Part shown: one piece after another, positions 26,447 to 38,559 of the stretch
How the letters are laid out: each line of letters starts with the position of its first letter
Numbering within the stretch: the first letter of the stretch is position 1
Assembly: GCA_963824705.1 (NCBI GenBank)
Contig: CAWGQE010000003.1
Location: 930,001 to 994,000, forward strand
Reading direction: 5' to 3'
DNA from: VRUE01 sp963824705
GTDB lineage: Bacteria; Actinomycetota; Thermoleophilia; Solirubrobacterales; 70-9
Length of the DNA stretch: 64,000 nt
Position numbers and translations under genes: made by a program
Notes under the pieces: model-generated
Told to the model about the DNA's origin: nothing
The model's database searches: none
The model's input: only the letters and a program-made list of their open reading frames with translations

Positions 26447-28342
26447 TCAGACGCCCTCGCGGACGCCGCCCATCTCGCTGAACACGGCGGTGACGCCGCC
26501 GTCTTCGCGCTGCTCGTCGGCGATCACATGGGAGACCGCGTTGATCAAGGCCAGATGAGTGAACGCTTGGGGGAAGTTGCCGAGATGGCGACCGCTCTCG
26601 GCCTCCAGCTCCTCCGCGTAGAGGTCGAGCCAGCCGGCTGCCTCGAGCAGTCGCTCGCACAATTCGCGCGCCCGTTTCGGCTCGCCGATCTCCGAGAGCG
26701 CCGAGACGAGCCAGAAGGAGCAGATCAAGAAGGTGCCCTCCTCGCCGCTCAGCCCGTCGTCGGTTTCCTCGACTTTGTAACGCTGGACGAGGCCGTGCTG
26801 GGTCAGATCGGCGGCGATTGCGTCGACCGTCGCGCAGACACGCGGATCGTCGGGAGGGAGGAAGCGCAGCAGCGGGATCAGCAGGGTCGATGCGTCGAGC
26901 GCGTCGGTCTCGTAGTGCTGGCGGAAGACCCCGTCGCGGACGCCGCGCTCGAGGATCTCCTCGCGGATCTCGCTTGCGGTCTTCTCCCAGTCCTCAGCGA
27001 GCTCGTCGATGCCGACGCTGCGGGCGAGGCGGGCGCCGCGATCGACCGCGACCCAGATCATAAGCTTCGAGGAGACGTAGTGCCGGGGCTCCCCCCGGGA
27101 CTCCCAGATGCCCTGGTCGGGGTTGTGCCAGGCTTCGATCGCCGCTTCGACCTGCTGGCGAATCAGCTGGCGATCGGCTGGCGTCCCTGCGCCTCGCAAA
27201 GATTTTTCGTGCAGGTAGATCGAGTCGAGCAGCGCGCCCCAGACGTCGTTCTGGCGCTGGTCGTAGGCGCCGTTGCCGATCCGCACCGGGCTCGCCCCGC
27301 CGTAGCCTTCGAGGTGGTCGAGCGTGCTCTCCGTCAGCTCCTTCTCGCCGCCGATCCCGTACATGATCTGCAGCCGGGGGTCCTTGCGGCAGATGCCGAG
27401 GATGAAGCGCATGAAGTCGCGCGCCTCCTGGTCGAAGCCGAGCGTGTGCAGGGCCCAGAGGCTGAAGGTCGAGTCGCGGATCCAGCTGAAGCGATAGTCC
27501 CAATTGCGTTCGCCGCCGGGGGTCTCGGGAAGCGAGGTGGTCGGCGCTGCGAGCAGCGCTCCGGTCGGCGCGTAGGTCAGCCCCTTCAGGACCAGCGCCG
27601 AGCGTTGCAGGTGGATCCGCCAGGGATGGTCGGGGAAGTCGCCGTCGCGCAGCCACTTGCGCCAGAAGTCTTCGGTCGAGTCGAGCCGCTCCAGTGCCTC
27701 TGGGGCGCTGCGCGGTCCACCCAGCTCGTCGTTGCCCCAGGTCAGGGCGCAGAAGCTCGTCTCGTTCTCGCGCAGCTTGACGGTGCCGCGGGCGGTGCCG
27801 CCGTCGAGCGCGAGCTCCATGTCGCTGGTCAGGTGGAGCTCGACGCCGTCGCCGCCCCGTGCGGTCGCCTCGCCCAGCTCGCCTCCGCTCCAGGTGGCGG
27901 CCTCGGCGCCGTAGGCGAAGCGCGGCAGGCACTCCATCTCGATCTCGACCTCGCCGTCGATGCAGGTGATCGTGCGCAGCAGCGAGTGGTCGGACTCGTG
28001 TTCGGTCACCGGGCGCGAGCCGGGGCCGGCCTGCTCGACCCAGTCGGCGATCGTCAGCGCGTCGTGGACGACGGCCCAGCCGCTGTCGGTTACCCAGGTC
28101 GTCTCGATCACCAGCGTGCCGGGCTCATAGCGGCGGCTGATCGGCACGACGACGCCGCGCGGCTTGAGCTTGAAATGGCCAGCGCCGCGGTCGAGCAGGG
28201 CGGCGAAGGCGCTGGGGGAGTCGAAGCGCGGCAGGCAGAGCCACTCGACCGAGCCGTCGTAGGAGACCAGGGCGCTGGTGTGGCAGTCGGAGAGGAAGCC
28301 GTAGCTGCCGATCGGGGGGAAGCGGTTCGGACCGGCGCTCAC
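26447..28342 (-). CDS. glycoside hydrolase family 15 (glucoamylase/trehalase-like)
   Basis: A 631-residue GH15 protein. The N-terminal domain starts IGSYGFLSDCHTSALVSYDG and WLCLPRFDSPSAFAALLD. The catalytic (alpha/alpha)6 barrel shows WDYRFSWIRDSTFSLWALH and a late EEGTFLICSFWL with a likely catalytic Glu. This layout is that of bacterial GH15 trehalases and glucodextranases, which cleave alpha-linked glucose. There is no signal peptide, so it acts in the cytoplasm, probably on trehalose or glycogen-derived sugars. It is divergent from ctaG by 20 bp. Confidence 0.9.
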   Translation of the reverse strand: MSAGPNRFPPIGSYGFLSDCHTSALVSYDGSVEWLCLPRFDSPSAFAALLDRGAGHFKLKPRGVVVPISRRYEPGTLVIETTWVTDSGWAVVHDALTIADWVEQAGPGSRPVTEHESDHSLLRTITCIDGEVEIEMECLPRFAYGAEAATWSGGELGEATARGGDGVELHLTSDMELALDGGTARGTVKLRENETSFCALTWGNDELGGPRSAPEALERLDSTEDFWRKWLRDGDFPDHPWRIHLQRSALVLKGLTYAPTGALLAAPTTSLPETPGGERNWDYRFSWIRDSTFSLWALHTLGFDQEARDFMRFILGICRKDPRLQIMYGIGGEKELTESTLDHLEGYGGASPVRIGNGAYDQRQNDVWGALLDSIYLHEKSLRGAGTPADRQLIRQQVEAAIEAWHNPDQGIWESRGEPRHYVSSKLMIWVAVDRGARLARSVGIDELAEDWEKTASEIREEILERGVRDGVFRQHYETDALDASTLLIPLLRFLPPDDPRVCATVDAIAADLTQHGLVQRYKVEETDDGLSGEEGTFLICSFWLVSALSEIGEPKRARELCERLLEAAGWLDLYAEELEAESGRHLGNFPQAFTHLALINAVSHVIADEQREDGGVTAVFSEMGGVREGV

Positions 28343-28362
28343 GTAAGTGCCAAGCTACCACC

Positions 28363-29259
28363 GTGAGCCTGCCCCTTGCCCACGTGACCGGCGCTTTTGC
28401 GCCGATCGAGGTGATTCCGATCACCGTCGCGGGCGTCGCCTACTGGCGCCGGGTGCTGACGCTCTCTTGGGATGGGCGCAAGGTGCCGCTCTGGCGCCAG
28501 CTCTGCTTTGGCGCCGGGCTGCTGACGATCTCGATTGCCCTGTTCAGCCCGATCGGCCACATCTCCGACGAGCTGGTAATCGCCCACATGACCGAGCATC
28601 TGCTGATCGGCGACGTCGCCTCGCTGCTGATCGTCCTCGGCCTGACCAAATCGCTGTTGCAGCCGATTCTCTCGATCCGCCTCTTCAACCGTCTCCAGGT
28701 CCTCACCCACCCGGCGGTCGCCTTTCCGCTCTGGGCGATCAACCTCTTCTTCTGGCACGTCCCCGCGATCTACGACGCCGCGTACGGCACGGCGCCGATC
28801 CACGCGCTCGAGCACACGACCTTCCTTGCCTTCGGCTGCCTGATGTGGATGCCGATCTTCGGGCCGTTGCCCAAGCCACACTGGTTCAGCGCCGGCTGGA
28901 AGGTCGCCTACGTGATCGCCGTCCGTTTCACCGGCGCGATCCTCGGCAACGTGCTGATGTGGTCGGGGTCGGTGCTCTACCCGATCTACGGCAAGGGCGA
29001 GCGCTACTGGCACATCTCGCCGATCGCCGACCAGAGCACGGCCGGCGTGATCATGATGGTCGAGGGGACCTTCCTGGCGCTCGGCGTGCTGGCCTGGGTC
29101 TTCTTCGAGGTCGCCCGCGAAGGGACCGAAAAGCAGAACCTGCTCGATCTGGCCCGCGAGCGCGGTGTCGAGCTCGACGAGCGCCGCGCCCAGCGCGCCG
29201 TCGCCGCCGGGCACGGGGCGCTGCTGGAGAAGCGGCTCACCGCCGCCCGCGATGACTAG
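28363..29259 (+). CDS. ctaG: CtaG-type cytochrome c oxidase assembly membrane protein
   Basis: A polytopic membrane protein of 298 residues of the caa3_CtaG family. Several TM segments are evident, with conserved His in HMTEHLLIGDVASLL, FWHVPAIYDAAY and HALEHTTFLAFG, which may carry copper to the oxidase. Its role is copper delivery to the CuB/CuA sites of the aa3 or caa3 oxidase. The GTG start at 28363 gives a complete N-terminus. The last four codons overlap a short gene that follows. Confidence 0.87.
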   Translation: MSLPLAHVTGAFAPIEVIPITVAGVAYWRRVLTLSWDGRKVPLWRQLCFGAGLLTISIALFSPIGHISDELVIAHMTEHLLIGDVASLLIVLGLTKSLLQPILSIRLFNRLQVLTHPAVAFPLWAINLFFWHVPAIYDAAYGTAPIHALEHTTFLAFGCLMWMPIFGPLPKPHWFSAGWKVAYVIAVRFTGAILGNVLMWSGSVLYPIYGKGERYWHISPIADQSTAGVIMMVEGTFLALGVLAWVFFEVAREGTEKQNLLDLARERGVELDERRAQRAVAAGHGALLEKRLTAARDD

Positions 29260-29362
29260 GGCGAAGGCCTGGCTCGTCACCGGCCCGCTCGGTCGCGGGC
29301 TGGCCTTCGCGATCGACTTCGGGGTGGCGGTGCGCAGGGGGCTGCTGCGCCGCTCGCGATAG
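29252..29362 (+). CDS. 36-residue small basic protein
   Basis: A short gene starting at ATG 29252 inside the ctaG stop region and ending with TAG at 29360-29362. It encodes 36 residues starting MTRAKAWLVTGPLGRGLAF with a hydrophobic centre and basic ends. I recall similar small proteins (K-A-W-L-V-T-G-P-x-G) in other actinobacteria, which supports it being real. It could be a membrane-associated peptide. Function unknown. Confidence 0.5.
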   Translation: MTRAKAWLVTGPLGRGLAFAIDFGVAVRRGLLRRSR

Positions 29363-29375
29363 GGTCCCGCGCTCG

Positions 29376-30758
29376 ATGCAGCCAACAGTCTCAGAGCTAC
29401 CCGGGTCGCGCGTCAGCGTCGAGGTCGAGGTTCCCGCCGCCGACGTCGATCGCGCCGTCGCCCGCGCTGCCCGTGGTCTGGCGCGGGAGATGCGGATGCC
29501 CGGCTTCCGCAAAGGCAAGGCGCCGCCTTCTCTGGTGATCCAGCGGGTCGGCTTCGCCGCCGTGCTCGATGAGGCGATCCGCGAGGCGCTGCCGGAGTGG
29601 TACGAACGGGCCCTGCTTGGTTCGGGTATCGCGCCGGTCGGCGATCCGAGCGTCGAGGTGGTCTCCACCCCGGAGGCCGAGGGCGAGCCGCTCGCCTTCA
29701 AGTTCGAGATCGGCGTCCGGCCGAAGGCCGAGCTGGGCGAGTACAAGGGCCTCGAGGTGGGCAAGGCCGAGCCCGAGCCACCGGAGGAATTGGTCGACCG
29801 TGAGGTCGAGCGGATCCGCGAAGGCTTCGCCAAGCTGGAGCCGGTAGATCGCGCCGCTGCCGAGGGAGATGTGCTGCTGGTCGACTTCGAGGGCCTGCTC
29901 GACGGCAAAGCCTTCGAGGGCGGCAAGGCGAGCGACTATCTGCTCGAGCTCGGCGGCGGTCAGCTGATCGAGGGCTTCGAGGAGCAGCTCGCCGGCATCG
30001 GCGGCGGCGAGACTCGCAAAGTCGAGGTCACCTTCCCCGACGACTACCAGGCCGAGCAGCTTGCCGGCGAAGACGCCGTCTTCACGGTTGAGGTCAAGGA
30101 GGTGCGGGAAAAGGTCCTGCCCGAGCTCGACGACGATTTTGCCTCCGAGGCATCCGAGTTCGACAGCTTGGAGGAGCTGCGCGCCGACATAGCCAAGCGC
30201 CTCGCCGAGGCGGTCGGCCAGCGCGCCGAGCAGGACTTCCGCGTCGCCGCGGTCGACGCGGCGGCCGCCGAGGCGAAGCTCGACCTTCCCGACGAGCTCG
30301 TCACCGCTCGCGCGACCGAGCGCTGGGAGCGGGTCGAGCGCCAGCTCGCCTCGCGCGGCATGCAGCCCGATGCCTACCTGCAGATGCAGGGGAAAACCCG
30401 TGAGGACGTGATCGAGGAGTCGAAGCCGGAGGCCGAGGCGGAGCTGAAGCGCGAGGCGGTGCTGGCGGCGATCGCCGACGCCGAGGAGATCGAGGCTTCC
30501 GAGGAGGAGATGGTCGAGGCGCTCGAGCACTCCGCCGAGCACGAGCGGACGACGCCCGAGAAGCTGCTCAAGCGCCTGCGCGAGAGCGGCCGCGACGCGA
30601 TGATCCGCGACGACATCCGCTTCCGCAAGGCGATCGACCTGGTCGCCGAGGCGGCCAAGCCGATCCCGCTCGAGCAGGCCGAGGCGCGCGAGCAGATCTG
30701 GACGCCGGAGAAGGAGCGCAAAGAGGCGGGCGAGCTGTGGACCCCCGACTCGGAGTGA
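29376..30758 (+). CDS. tig: trigger factor
   Basis: The ribosome-associated chaperone and prolyl isomerase. The N-terminal ribosome-binding domain has the signature GFRKGKAP near residue 44. The FKBP-type PPIase domain lies around residues 150-240 (EGDVLLVDFEG, then GGGQLIEGFEEQLAG), followed by a helical C-terminal domain. The 460 residues include a charged tail (EQIWTPEKERKEAGELWTPD). It begins the classic tig-clpP-clpX order, interrupted here by an M23 peptidase, HU and an acetyltransferase. Confidence 0.95.
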   Translation: MQPTVSELPGSRVSVEVEVPAADVDRAVARAARGLAREMRMPGFRKGKAPPSLVIQRVGFAAVLDEAIREALPEWYERALLGSGIAPVGDPSVEVVSTPEAEGEPLAFKFEIGVRPKAELGEYKGLEVGKAEPEPPEELVDREVERIREGFAKLEPVDRAAAEGDVLLVDFEGLLDGKAFEGGKASDYLLELGGGQLIEGFEEQLAGIGGGETRKVEVTFPDDYQAEQLAGEDAVFTVEVKEVREKVLPELDDDFASEASEFDSLEELRADIAKRLAEAVGQRAEQDFRVAAVDAAAAEAKLDLPDELVTARATERWERVERQLASRGMQPDAYLQMQGKTREDVIEESKPEAEAELKREAVLAAIADAEEIEASEEEMVEALEHSAEHERTTPEKLLKRLRESGRDAMIRDDIRFRKAIDLVAEAAKPIPLEQAEAREQIWTPEKERKEAGELWTPDSE

Positions 30759-30782
30759 CGGCAGCCCGCCGGGCGCCTTCTA

Positions 30783-30788
30783 TAGAGT
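30783..30788 (+). promoter_or_regulatory. -10 box of clpP, probably leaderless
   Basis: TAGAGT within CTATAGAGT, seven bases before the clpP ATG, and no ribosome-binding site. Transcription would start at or next to the ATG. Confidence 0.5.
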
Positions 30789-30795
30789 GCCGCGC

Positions 30796-31380
30796 ATGAG
30801 CCCTCTGGTTCCGATGGTGGTCGAGCAGACCTCGCGCGGCGAGCGCTCCTTCGACATCTACTCACGCCTGCTGAACGAGCGGATCATCTTCCTCGGCACC
30901 CAGGTGAATCAGGACATCGCCAACCTGATCGTCGCGCAGCTTCTTCACCTCGAGTCCGAGGACCCGGACAAGGACATCAGCATCTACGTCAACTCGCCCG
31001 GCGGCGACGTCTACGCTGGCCTGGCGATCTACGACACGATGCAGTTCATCAAGCCCGACGTGCAGACGATCTGCGTCGGCATCGCGATGAGCATGGGCGC
31101 GCTGCTGCTTGCCGGCGGCGCCGCCGGCAAGCGGATGTCGCTGCCCAACTCGAAGATCCTCATCCACCAGGTCTCCGCCGGCTTCCAGGGTCAGGCGACC
31201 GACATCGAGATCCACGCCAAAGAGATCATCGACACCCGCCGCCGGCTCGACGAGATCATCGCCAAGCACACCGGCCAGCCCTTCGACAAAGTCACGAACG
31301 ACACCGATCGCGACTACTTCATGAGCGCGGAGGAGGCGAAGGAGTACAACATCGTCGACCGCGTCATCGAACACCACTGA
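30796..31380 (+). CDS. clpP: ATP-dependent Clp protease proteolytic subunit
   Basis: A ClpP serine protease that assembles as a 14-mer with ClpX or ClpC. The catalytic triad is in GIAMSMGALLLAGG (Ser), SKILIHQVS (His) and TNDTDRDYF (Asp). The N-terminus MSPLVPMVVEQTSRGERSFD is the usual short ClpP start, which supports ATG 30796 over the GTG at 30787. It is about 194 residues. clpX lies 1.6 kb downstream. Confidence 0.96.
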   Translation: MSPLVPMVVEQTSRGERSFDIYSRLLNERIIFLGTQVNQDIANLIVAQLLHLESEDPDKDISIYVNSPGGDVYAGLAIYDTMQFIKPDVQTICVGIAMSMGALLLAGGAAGKRMSLPNSKILIHQVSAGFQGQATDIEIHAKEIIDTRRRLDEIIAKHTGQPFDKVTNDTDRDYFMSAEEAKEYNIVDRVIEHH

Positions 31381-31387
31381 GCCGCTG

Positions 31388-31502
31388 CGCGCCCATCACA
31401 GCAGGGGTTCCGCTTAACTTTTTCGGTGGGTCGCCTACTGGTCGTCCGCCGGCCCGACGGCGAAAAAGTACAAGACGCTTCACCCCTGCCGTGATGGGCG
31501 CG
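31388..31502. repeat. intergenic hairpin element A (shared core, locus-specific arms)
   Basis: Outer arms 31388-31408 and 31482-31502 pair over 21 bp with one mismatch. Inside, CTTAACTTTTTCGGTG (31413-31428) and CGAAAAAGTACAAGACG (31461-31477) are identical to the matching parts of element B at 39543-39660, and ACTTTTTCG/CGAAAAAGT forms an inner stem. It fills the whole gap between the clpP stop and the next gene; the right arm contains that gene's start. Confidence 0.8.
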
Positions 31503-32006
31503 ATGCTGGTTGCAGTCGCCCTGATTTCCCCGATCGCCTCAGCGCAAGGTGGTTTGGGACGCGACGGTGGTGTCAGCTTCTACGCGCATGTCTTCCCGGT
31601 CGATGGGCCGCACTGGACGCGTGGTGCGATCGGAGAGTTCGGTGCTCCCCGCGATGGCGGCCGCACCCACGAAGGCTTCGACATCGTCGCCGCCTGTCAC
31701 ACGCCCCTGGTTGCCGTCGCGACCGGCCGCGTGCTGCGGACGGGCTACGACCCGGTCCTCTACGGCAACTACCTGCTGATCCACGGTCAGGGCGAGCAGC
31801 GCAGCTATTTCTATGCCCACATGATCCGCCCGGCAGCTGTGGACCGCGGCGATCGTGTCTGGGCCGGCGAGCGGGTCGGCTCGGTCGGCAAGACCGGAAA
31901 CGCCCGCACCGTCGGCTGCCATCTCCACTTCGAGATCCATGTCCACGGGCACCCGATAGACCCCGAGCCGGCCCTTGACAACTGGGACGCCCGGCCCGAT
32001 CTGTAG
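31494..32006 (+). CDS. secreted M23-family (LytM-type) peptidase
   Basis: An exported zinc metallopeptidase-like protein of about 170 residues that would cleave peptidoglycan cross-bridges. The signal peptide is MMGAMLVAVALISPIASA. The metal ligands are in THEGFDI (HxxxD) and the HxH in GCHLHFEIHV, with a further conserved His in SYFYAHM. It consists of little more than the LytM domain. The start codon lies in the right arm of hairpin element A (ATG 31494, or 31503), so folding of that RNA could hide it. Confidence 0.88.
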   Translation: MGAMLVAVALISPIASAQGGLGRDGGVSFYAHVFPVDGPHWTRGAIGEFGAPRDGGRTHEGFDIVAACHTPLVAVATGRVLRTGYDPVLYGNYLLIHGQGEQRSYFYAHMIRPAAVDRGDRVWAGERVGSVGKTGNARTVGCHLHFEIHVHGHPIDPEPALDNWDARPDL

Positions 32007-32014
32007 AAAACCGC

Positions 32015-32020
32015 TTGACA
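32015..32020 (+). promoter_or_regulatory. TTGACA -35 box upstream of the HU gene
   Basis: A perfect TTGACA, 45 bp before the HU ATG. The matching -10 position (GTGCAT around 32038) is weak. This is one of very few recognisable -35 boxes in the window. Confidence 0.35.
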
Positions 32021-32064
32021 GCAGGCCGACCCAGGCTGTGCATCCACCAACCAGAGGAGAGACG

Positions 32065-32349
32065 ATGGCTATTACGACCAAGGACGAACTCGCGAAGCAG
32101 GTCGCCGCACGGACCGGACTCGACAACGGCCAGGCCAAGGCCGCGTTGGACGCGACGATCGAGGAGATCACCGCTCAGCTCGCCGCCGGCAACGACGTCA
32201 AATTCACCGGCTTCGGCAAATTCTCGACGGTCGATCGACCGGCTCGCGAAGGTCGCAACCCGCAGACCGGCGAGTCGATGCAGATCGCGGCCAAAACGGC
32301 GGCCAAGTTCAGCCCCGGCGCGGAGCTGAAGAAGGCCGTCAACGGCTAG
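32065..32349 (+). CDS. hup: HU-family DNA-binding protein
   Basis: A 94-residue histone-like HU protein that bends DNA non-specifically as a dimer. ITTKDELAKQVAARTGL is the N-terminal helix pair; KFTGFGKFSTVDRPAREGRN and PQTGESMQI form the DNA-gripping arms, including the conserved RxGRNPxTG element. GAGGAG stands upstream of the ATG at a good distance. It lacks the long Lys/Ala-rich tail of mycobacterial HU. It is convergent with the acetyltransferase gene with only 3 bp between stops. Confidence 0.94.
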   Translation: MAITTKDELAKQVAARTGLDNGQAKAALDATIEEITAQLAAGNDVKFTGFGKFSTVDRPAREGRNPQTGESMQIAAKTAAKFSPGAELKKAVNG

Positions 32350-32352
32350 GGC

Positions 32353-32829
32353 TTAGGGCTCTGACCCGAGCCGCAGCTCGTACTCGATCCACTCGCTGCG
32401 CTCGGCGCCGGTCGAGTCGTATAGCCGCTGGGCGGTCTGGTTGCCGGGCGCGGTGGCCCACTCGAGATGGTGGGCGCCGCGTCCGCGGGCAACCTCGGCG
32501 CCGGCTTCGATCAGGGCGCGGCCGATGCCCTCGCCGCGCCGGCTCTCGTCGACGTAGAGGTCGTTCATCAGCACCGTCTCGGCCGGGACGAGCGAGGTGA
32601 AGTGCCAGTAGAGGCAGGCGTAGCCGACCAGCCGCTCGCCGCGCCAAGCGCCGAGCAGCATCCCGTCCTCGCTCGGAGCGAGGAAGCGGGAGAAGAAGTC
32701 CCTGTTGCGCTCCTCGTCGATCTCCTCGACCCCGTAGAAGCGCTGGTAGGCGCCGATCATCGGCAGCAGCATCTGCATCTGCTCTGGGGAAATCGGCTCG
32801 ATGCGGAGCTCCGCGGGCACCGCGATCAC
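32353..32829 (-). CDS. GNAT-family N-acetyltransferase
   Basis: A 158-residue GNAT acetyltransferase. The acetyl-CoA loop is seen in LYVDESRRGEGIGRALIEAG (motif A, R/Q-x-x-G-x-G/A), preceded by the substrate strand VLMNDLYV and followed by HLEWATAPGNQTAQRLYDSTGA, the usual motif B. The substrate cannot be deduced. It is the only minus-strand gene between ctaG and the hydrolase at 55 kb. Confidence 0.88.
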   Translation of the reverse strand: MIAVPAELRIEPISPEQMQMLLPMIGAYQRFYGVEEIDEERNRDFFSRFLAPSEDGMLLGAWRGERLVGYACLYWHFTSLVPAETVLMNDLYVDESRRGEGIGRALIEAGAEVARGRGAHHLEWATAPGNQTAQRLYDSTGAERSEWIEYELRLGSEP

Positions 32830-32984
32830 CGTATCGCGCGGCTCGCAAGGCGCCGCCCGCGAGAAGGGACCGTCGCGATCCCGCCGTAAACGACGGCAGA
32901 CCGAGCCGGGTTGCGGCCCCCTTTAAGCTTTTGGGGCGCGACGCCGGTAGGCAACTACCGCCCCCGCAAGGAGGGATTTCCGCT

Positions 32985-34277
<1,293 letters not shown>

Positions 34278-34297
34278 CGGTGGCGGTGGGAGGGGCC

Positions 34298-34442
34298 GGG
34301 TGCCCCTCTCCATCAGGCCGTTGCGCAGCGGCGCGTAGTAGTGATCGGGTGCCCCTGCCCAGGAGGCCGTCGCGCAGCTGATCGTGTGTGGAGGGTTCCG
34401 GCGTGGTTCCATGAGCCTCCTGGGCAGGGGCACCCGATCACT
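34298..34442. repeat. intergenic hairpin element C with an internal direct duplication
   Basis: Arms 34340-34367 and 34415-34442 are a perfect 28-bp inverted repeat around a 47-base loop. Just before it, the segment from 34298 (GGGTGCCCCT to TTGCGCAG) is repeated imperfectly at 34347-34378 in direct orientation. The element fills the gap between clpX and valS and ends 19 bp before the valS -10 box. GGGTGCCCCT also occurs in the arms of element D. Confidence 0.8.
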
Positions 34443-34461
34443 CTCCGTGGAGCTGACTATC

Positions 34462-34467
34462 TAGACT
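34462..34467 (+). promoter_or_regulatory. -10 box of valS, leaderless spacing
   Basis: TAGACT exactly six bases before the valS GTG, with no ribosome-binding site. The same hexamer and spacing precede proB and holA. Confidence 0.55.
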
Positions 34468-34473
34468 CGCCGC

Positions 34474-37070
<2,597 letters not shown>

Positions 37071-37074
<4 letters not shown>

Positions 37075-38348
37075 AGCCGCGCGACCCCGAGGCCTACCTC
37101 GACTCGCTCGAGCCGATCGGCTGGAAGCTGGGCCTGGAGCGAATGCGCACGCTGAGCACCCTGCTCGGCCTGCCGCAGCACCGCTTTGCCTCGATCCACG
37201 TCGTCGGCACCAACGGCAAGTCCTCGGTGACGCGGATGGTCGCGGCGCTGCTGGAGGCGCACGGCGTATCCGCCGGCGCCTGCGTCTCGCCGCACACGAT
37301 GCGCTGGGCCGAACGGATCCTCATCCACGGCCGCGAGATCGCCGCCGCCGAGTTCGCCGCGGCGGTCGATCGGGCAGCAGCGGCGGCGGAGACGGTCAAC
37401 CGCAGCCTCGAGGAGGGCGAGGCGGTGACCCAGTTCGAGCTGGCGACCGCCGCGGCGTTCGTCGCGCTGGCCAACGCCCGGGTCAAGGCCGCCGTGGTCG
37501 AGGCTGGGCTGGGAGGACGTCTCGACGCGACCAACACGATCCTCTCCAAAGTCACCGTCCTGACTTCGGTCGGGCTCGACCACACCGAGTGGCTGGGCGA
37601 GAGCGAGGAGGAGATCGCGGCGGAGAAGCTGGCGGTGCTGCGCGACCACACGACCTTGGTGCTGGGACGGGTCAGCTCTCCCGTTGCGGAGATGGCGGAG
37701 CGCGCCGCTCGTGAGAAGGGCGCGACGTTGATCGTCGCGCCCGAGGATCCGGGATCTGAGATCAGCCTTCGCGCGGCGGGCGGCTTCCAGCGCCGTAACT
37801 TCGCCCTCGCCTGCGCTGCGGCCGAGGCTTTTCTCGGCGAACTCGACCGCGAGCGGGTGCGAGCCGTGGCGGCCGAGGTCGAGATCCCGGGACGGCTGGA
37901 GCGTGTGGGGGGTGGCCCTCCGACCTACCTCGACGCTGCCCACAACCCCGATGGCGCCAAAGCTCTGGGCGAGGCTCTGCCCGAGGTGGCCAAGGGGCGA
38001 CCCGTCATCGTGGTCCTCGCGATCCTGGCCGACAAGGACGCCGAGGCGATGATCCGGGCCATGGTCCCCGGCGTGGCGTCGGCCGTCTGCACCGAGCTTC
38101 CATCTGCCGACGGGCCTCAAAGTGGACCAATAGGACGCCTTGAGGCCCGTCGGCGGGGATTTTCGGCCGCCGATCTCGCCCATGCTTGTGTCGAGGCTGG
38201 GCTTGCCGCCGAGGCTGAGCCCGACTTCGGGGCGGCCGTGGCGCGCGGGCGCGAGCTCGCTCTGGATGTAGGCGGCATTCTGCTCGTTACCGGATCGCAC
38301 TACGCGCTCGCACCGGCTCGCGACGCGCTTCGTCTGTGCGAGGATTGA
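37071..38348 (+). CDS. folC: folylpolyglutamate synthase/dihydrofolate synthase
   Basis: A Mur-ligase-family enzyme that adds glutamate to folates. The P-loop is VVGTNGKSSVTRM, the second ATP motif lies in VVEAGLGGRLDATN, and the C-terminal domain has AAHNPDGAKAL. The conserved family N-terminus (AYLDSLEPIGWKLGLERM) is in frame upstream of the first ATG (37143), but no ATG, GTG or TTG precedes it. ATA at 37071 overlaps the valS stop (ATAG) ten bases after GGAGG and is the only start-like place, so I extended to it. A perfect 15-bp-arm palindrome is embedded in the coding sequence at 38106-38154. Confidence 0.85.
38106..38154. repeat. palindrome inside the folC coding region
   Basis: GCCGACGGGCCTCAA at 38106-38120 and its exact complement at 38140-38154, with a 19-base loop, in frame and codon-aligned in folC. 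The arms are the same length as those of the first valS palindrome but differ in sequence. Confidence 0.7.
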
Positions 38349-38356
38349 GGCGACGA

Positions 38357-38479
38357 ATGGGCTCTAAAAGCGCTGGAACCGAACTCCTCTCGATGATGGC
38401 ACTGGTCGCCGCGGTGGTCGCCGCGGTGATCCTGGTCTTCTTCGGGCTCGGCTACCTGTTCGGCAGTCTTTTTCTCTAG
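38357..38479 (+). CDS. 40-residue single-TM protein
   Basis: A short gene between folC and the zinc-ribbon protein, ATG 38357 to TAG 38479. It encodes 40 residues: a short polar start (MGSKSAGTELLSMM) and one strongly hydrophobic helix (ALVAAVVAAVILVFFGLGYL). It reads in one clean frame with high-GC codon use, and starts nine bases after the folC stop. It is probably a small membrane protein, of unknown role. Confidence 0.55.
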   Translation: MGSKSAGTELLSMMALVAAVVAAVILVFFGLGYLFGSLFL

Positions 38480-38559
38480 AACGCGGGCACGACAGGGTTC
38501 GCGAGGCAGGCGGCGAAGTAGACTCACCGCCGCTCCTCTCCCGGACGGGCGCAAACGCC

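Noticed and set aside
26528..28366. A 612-codon plus-strand frame across the GH15 gene
   Set aside because: The minus-strand GH15 protein has full family motifs; this frame has none.
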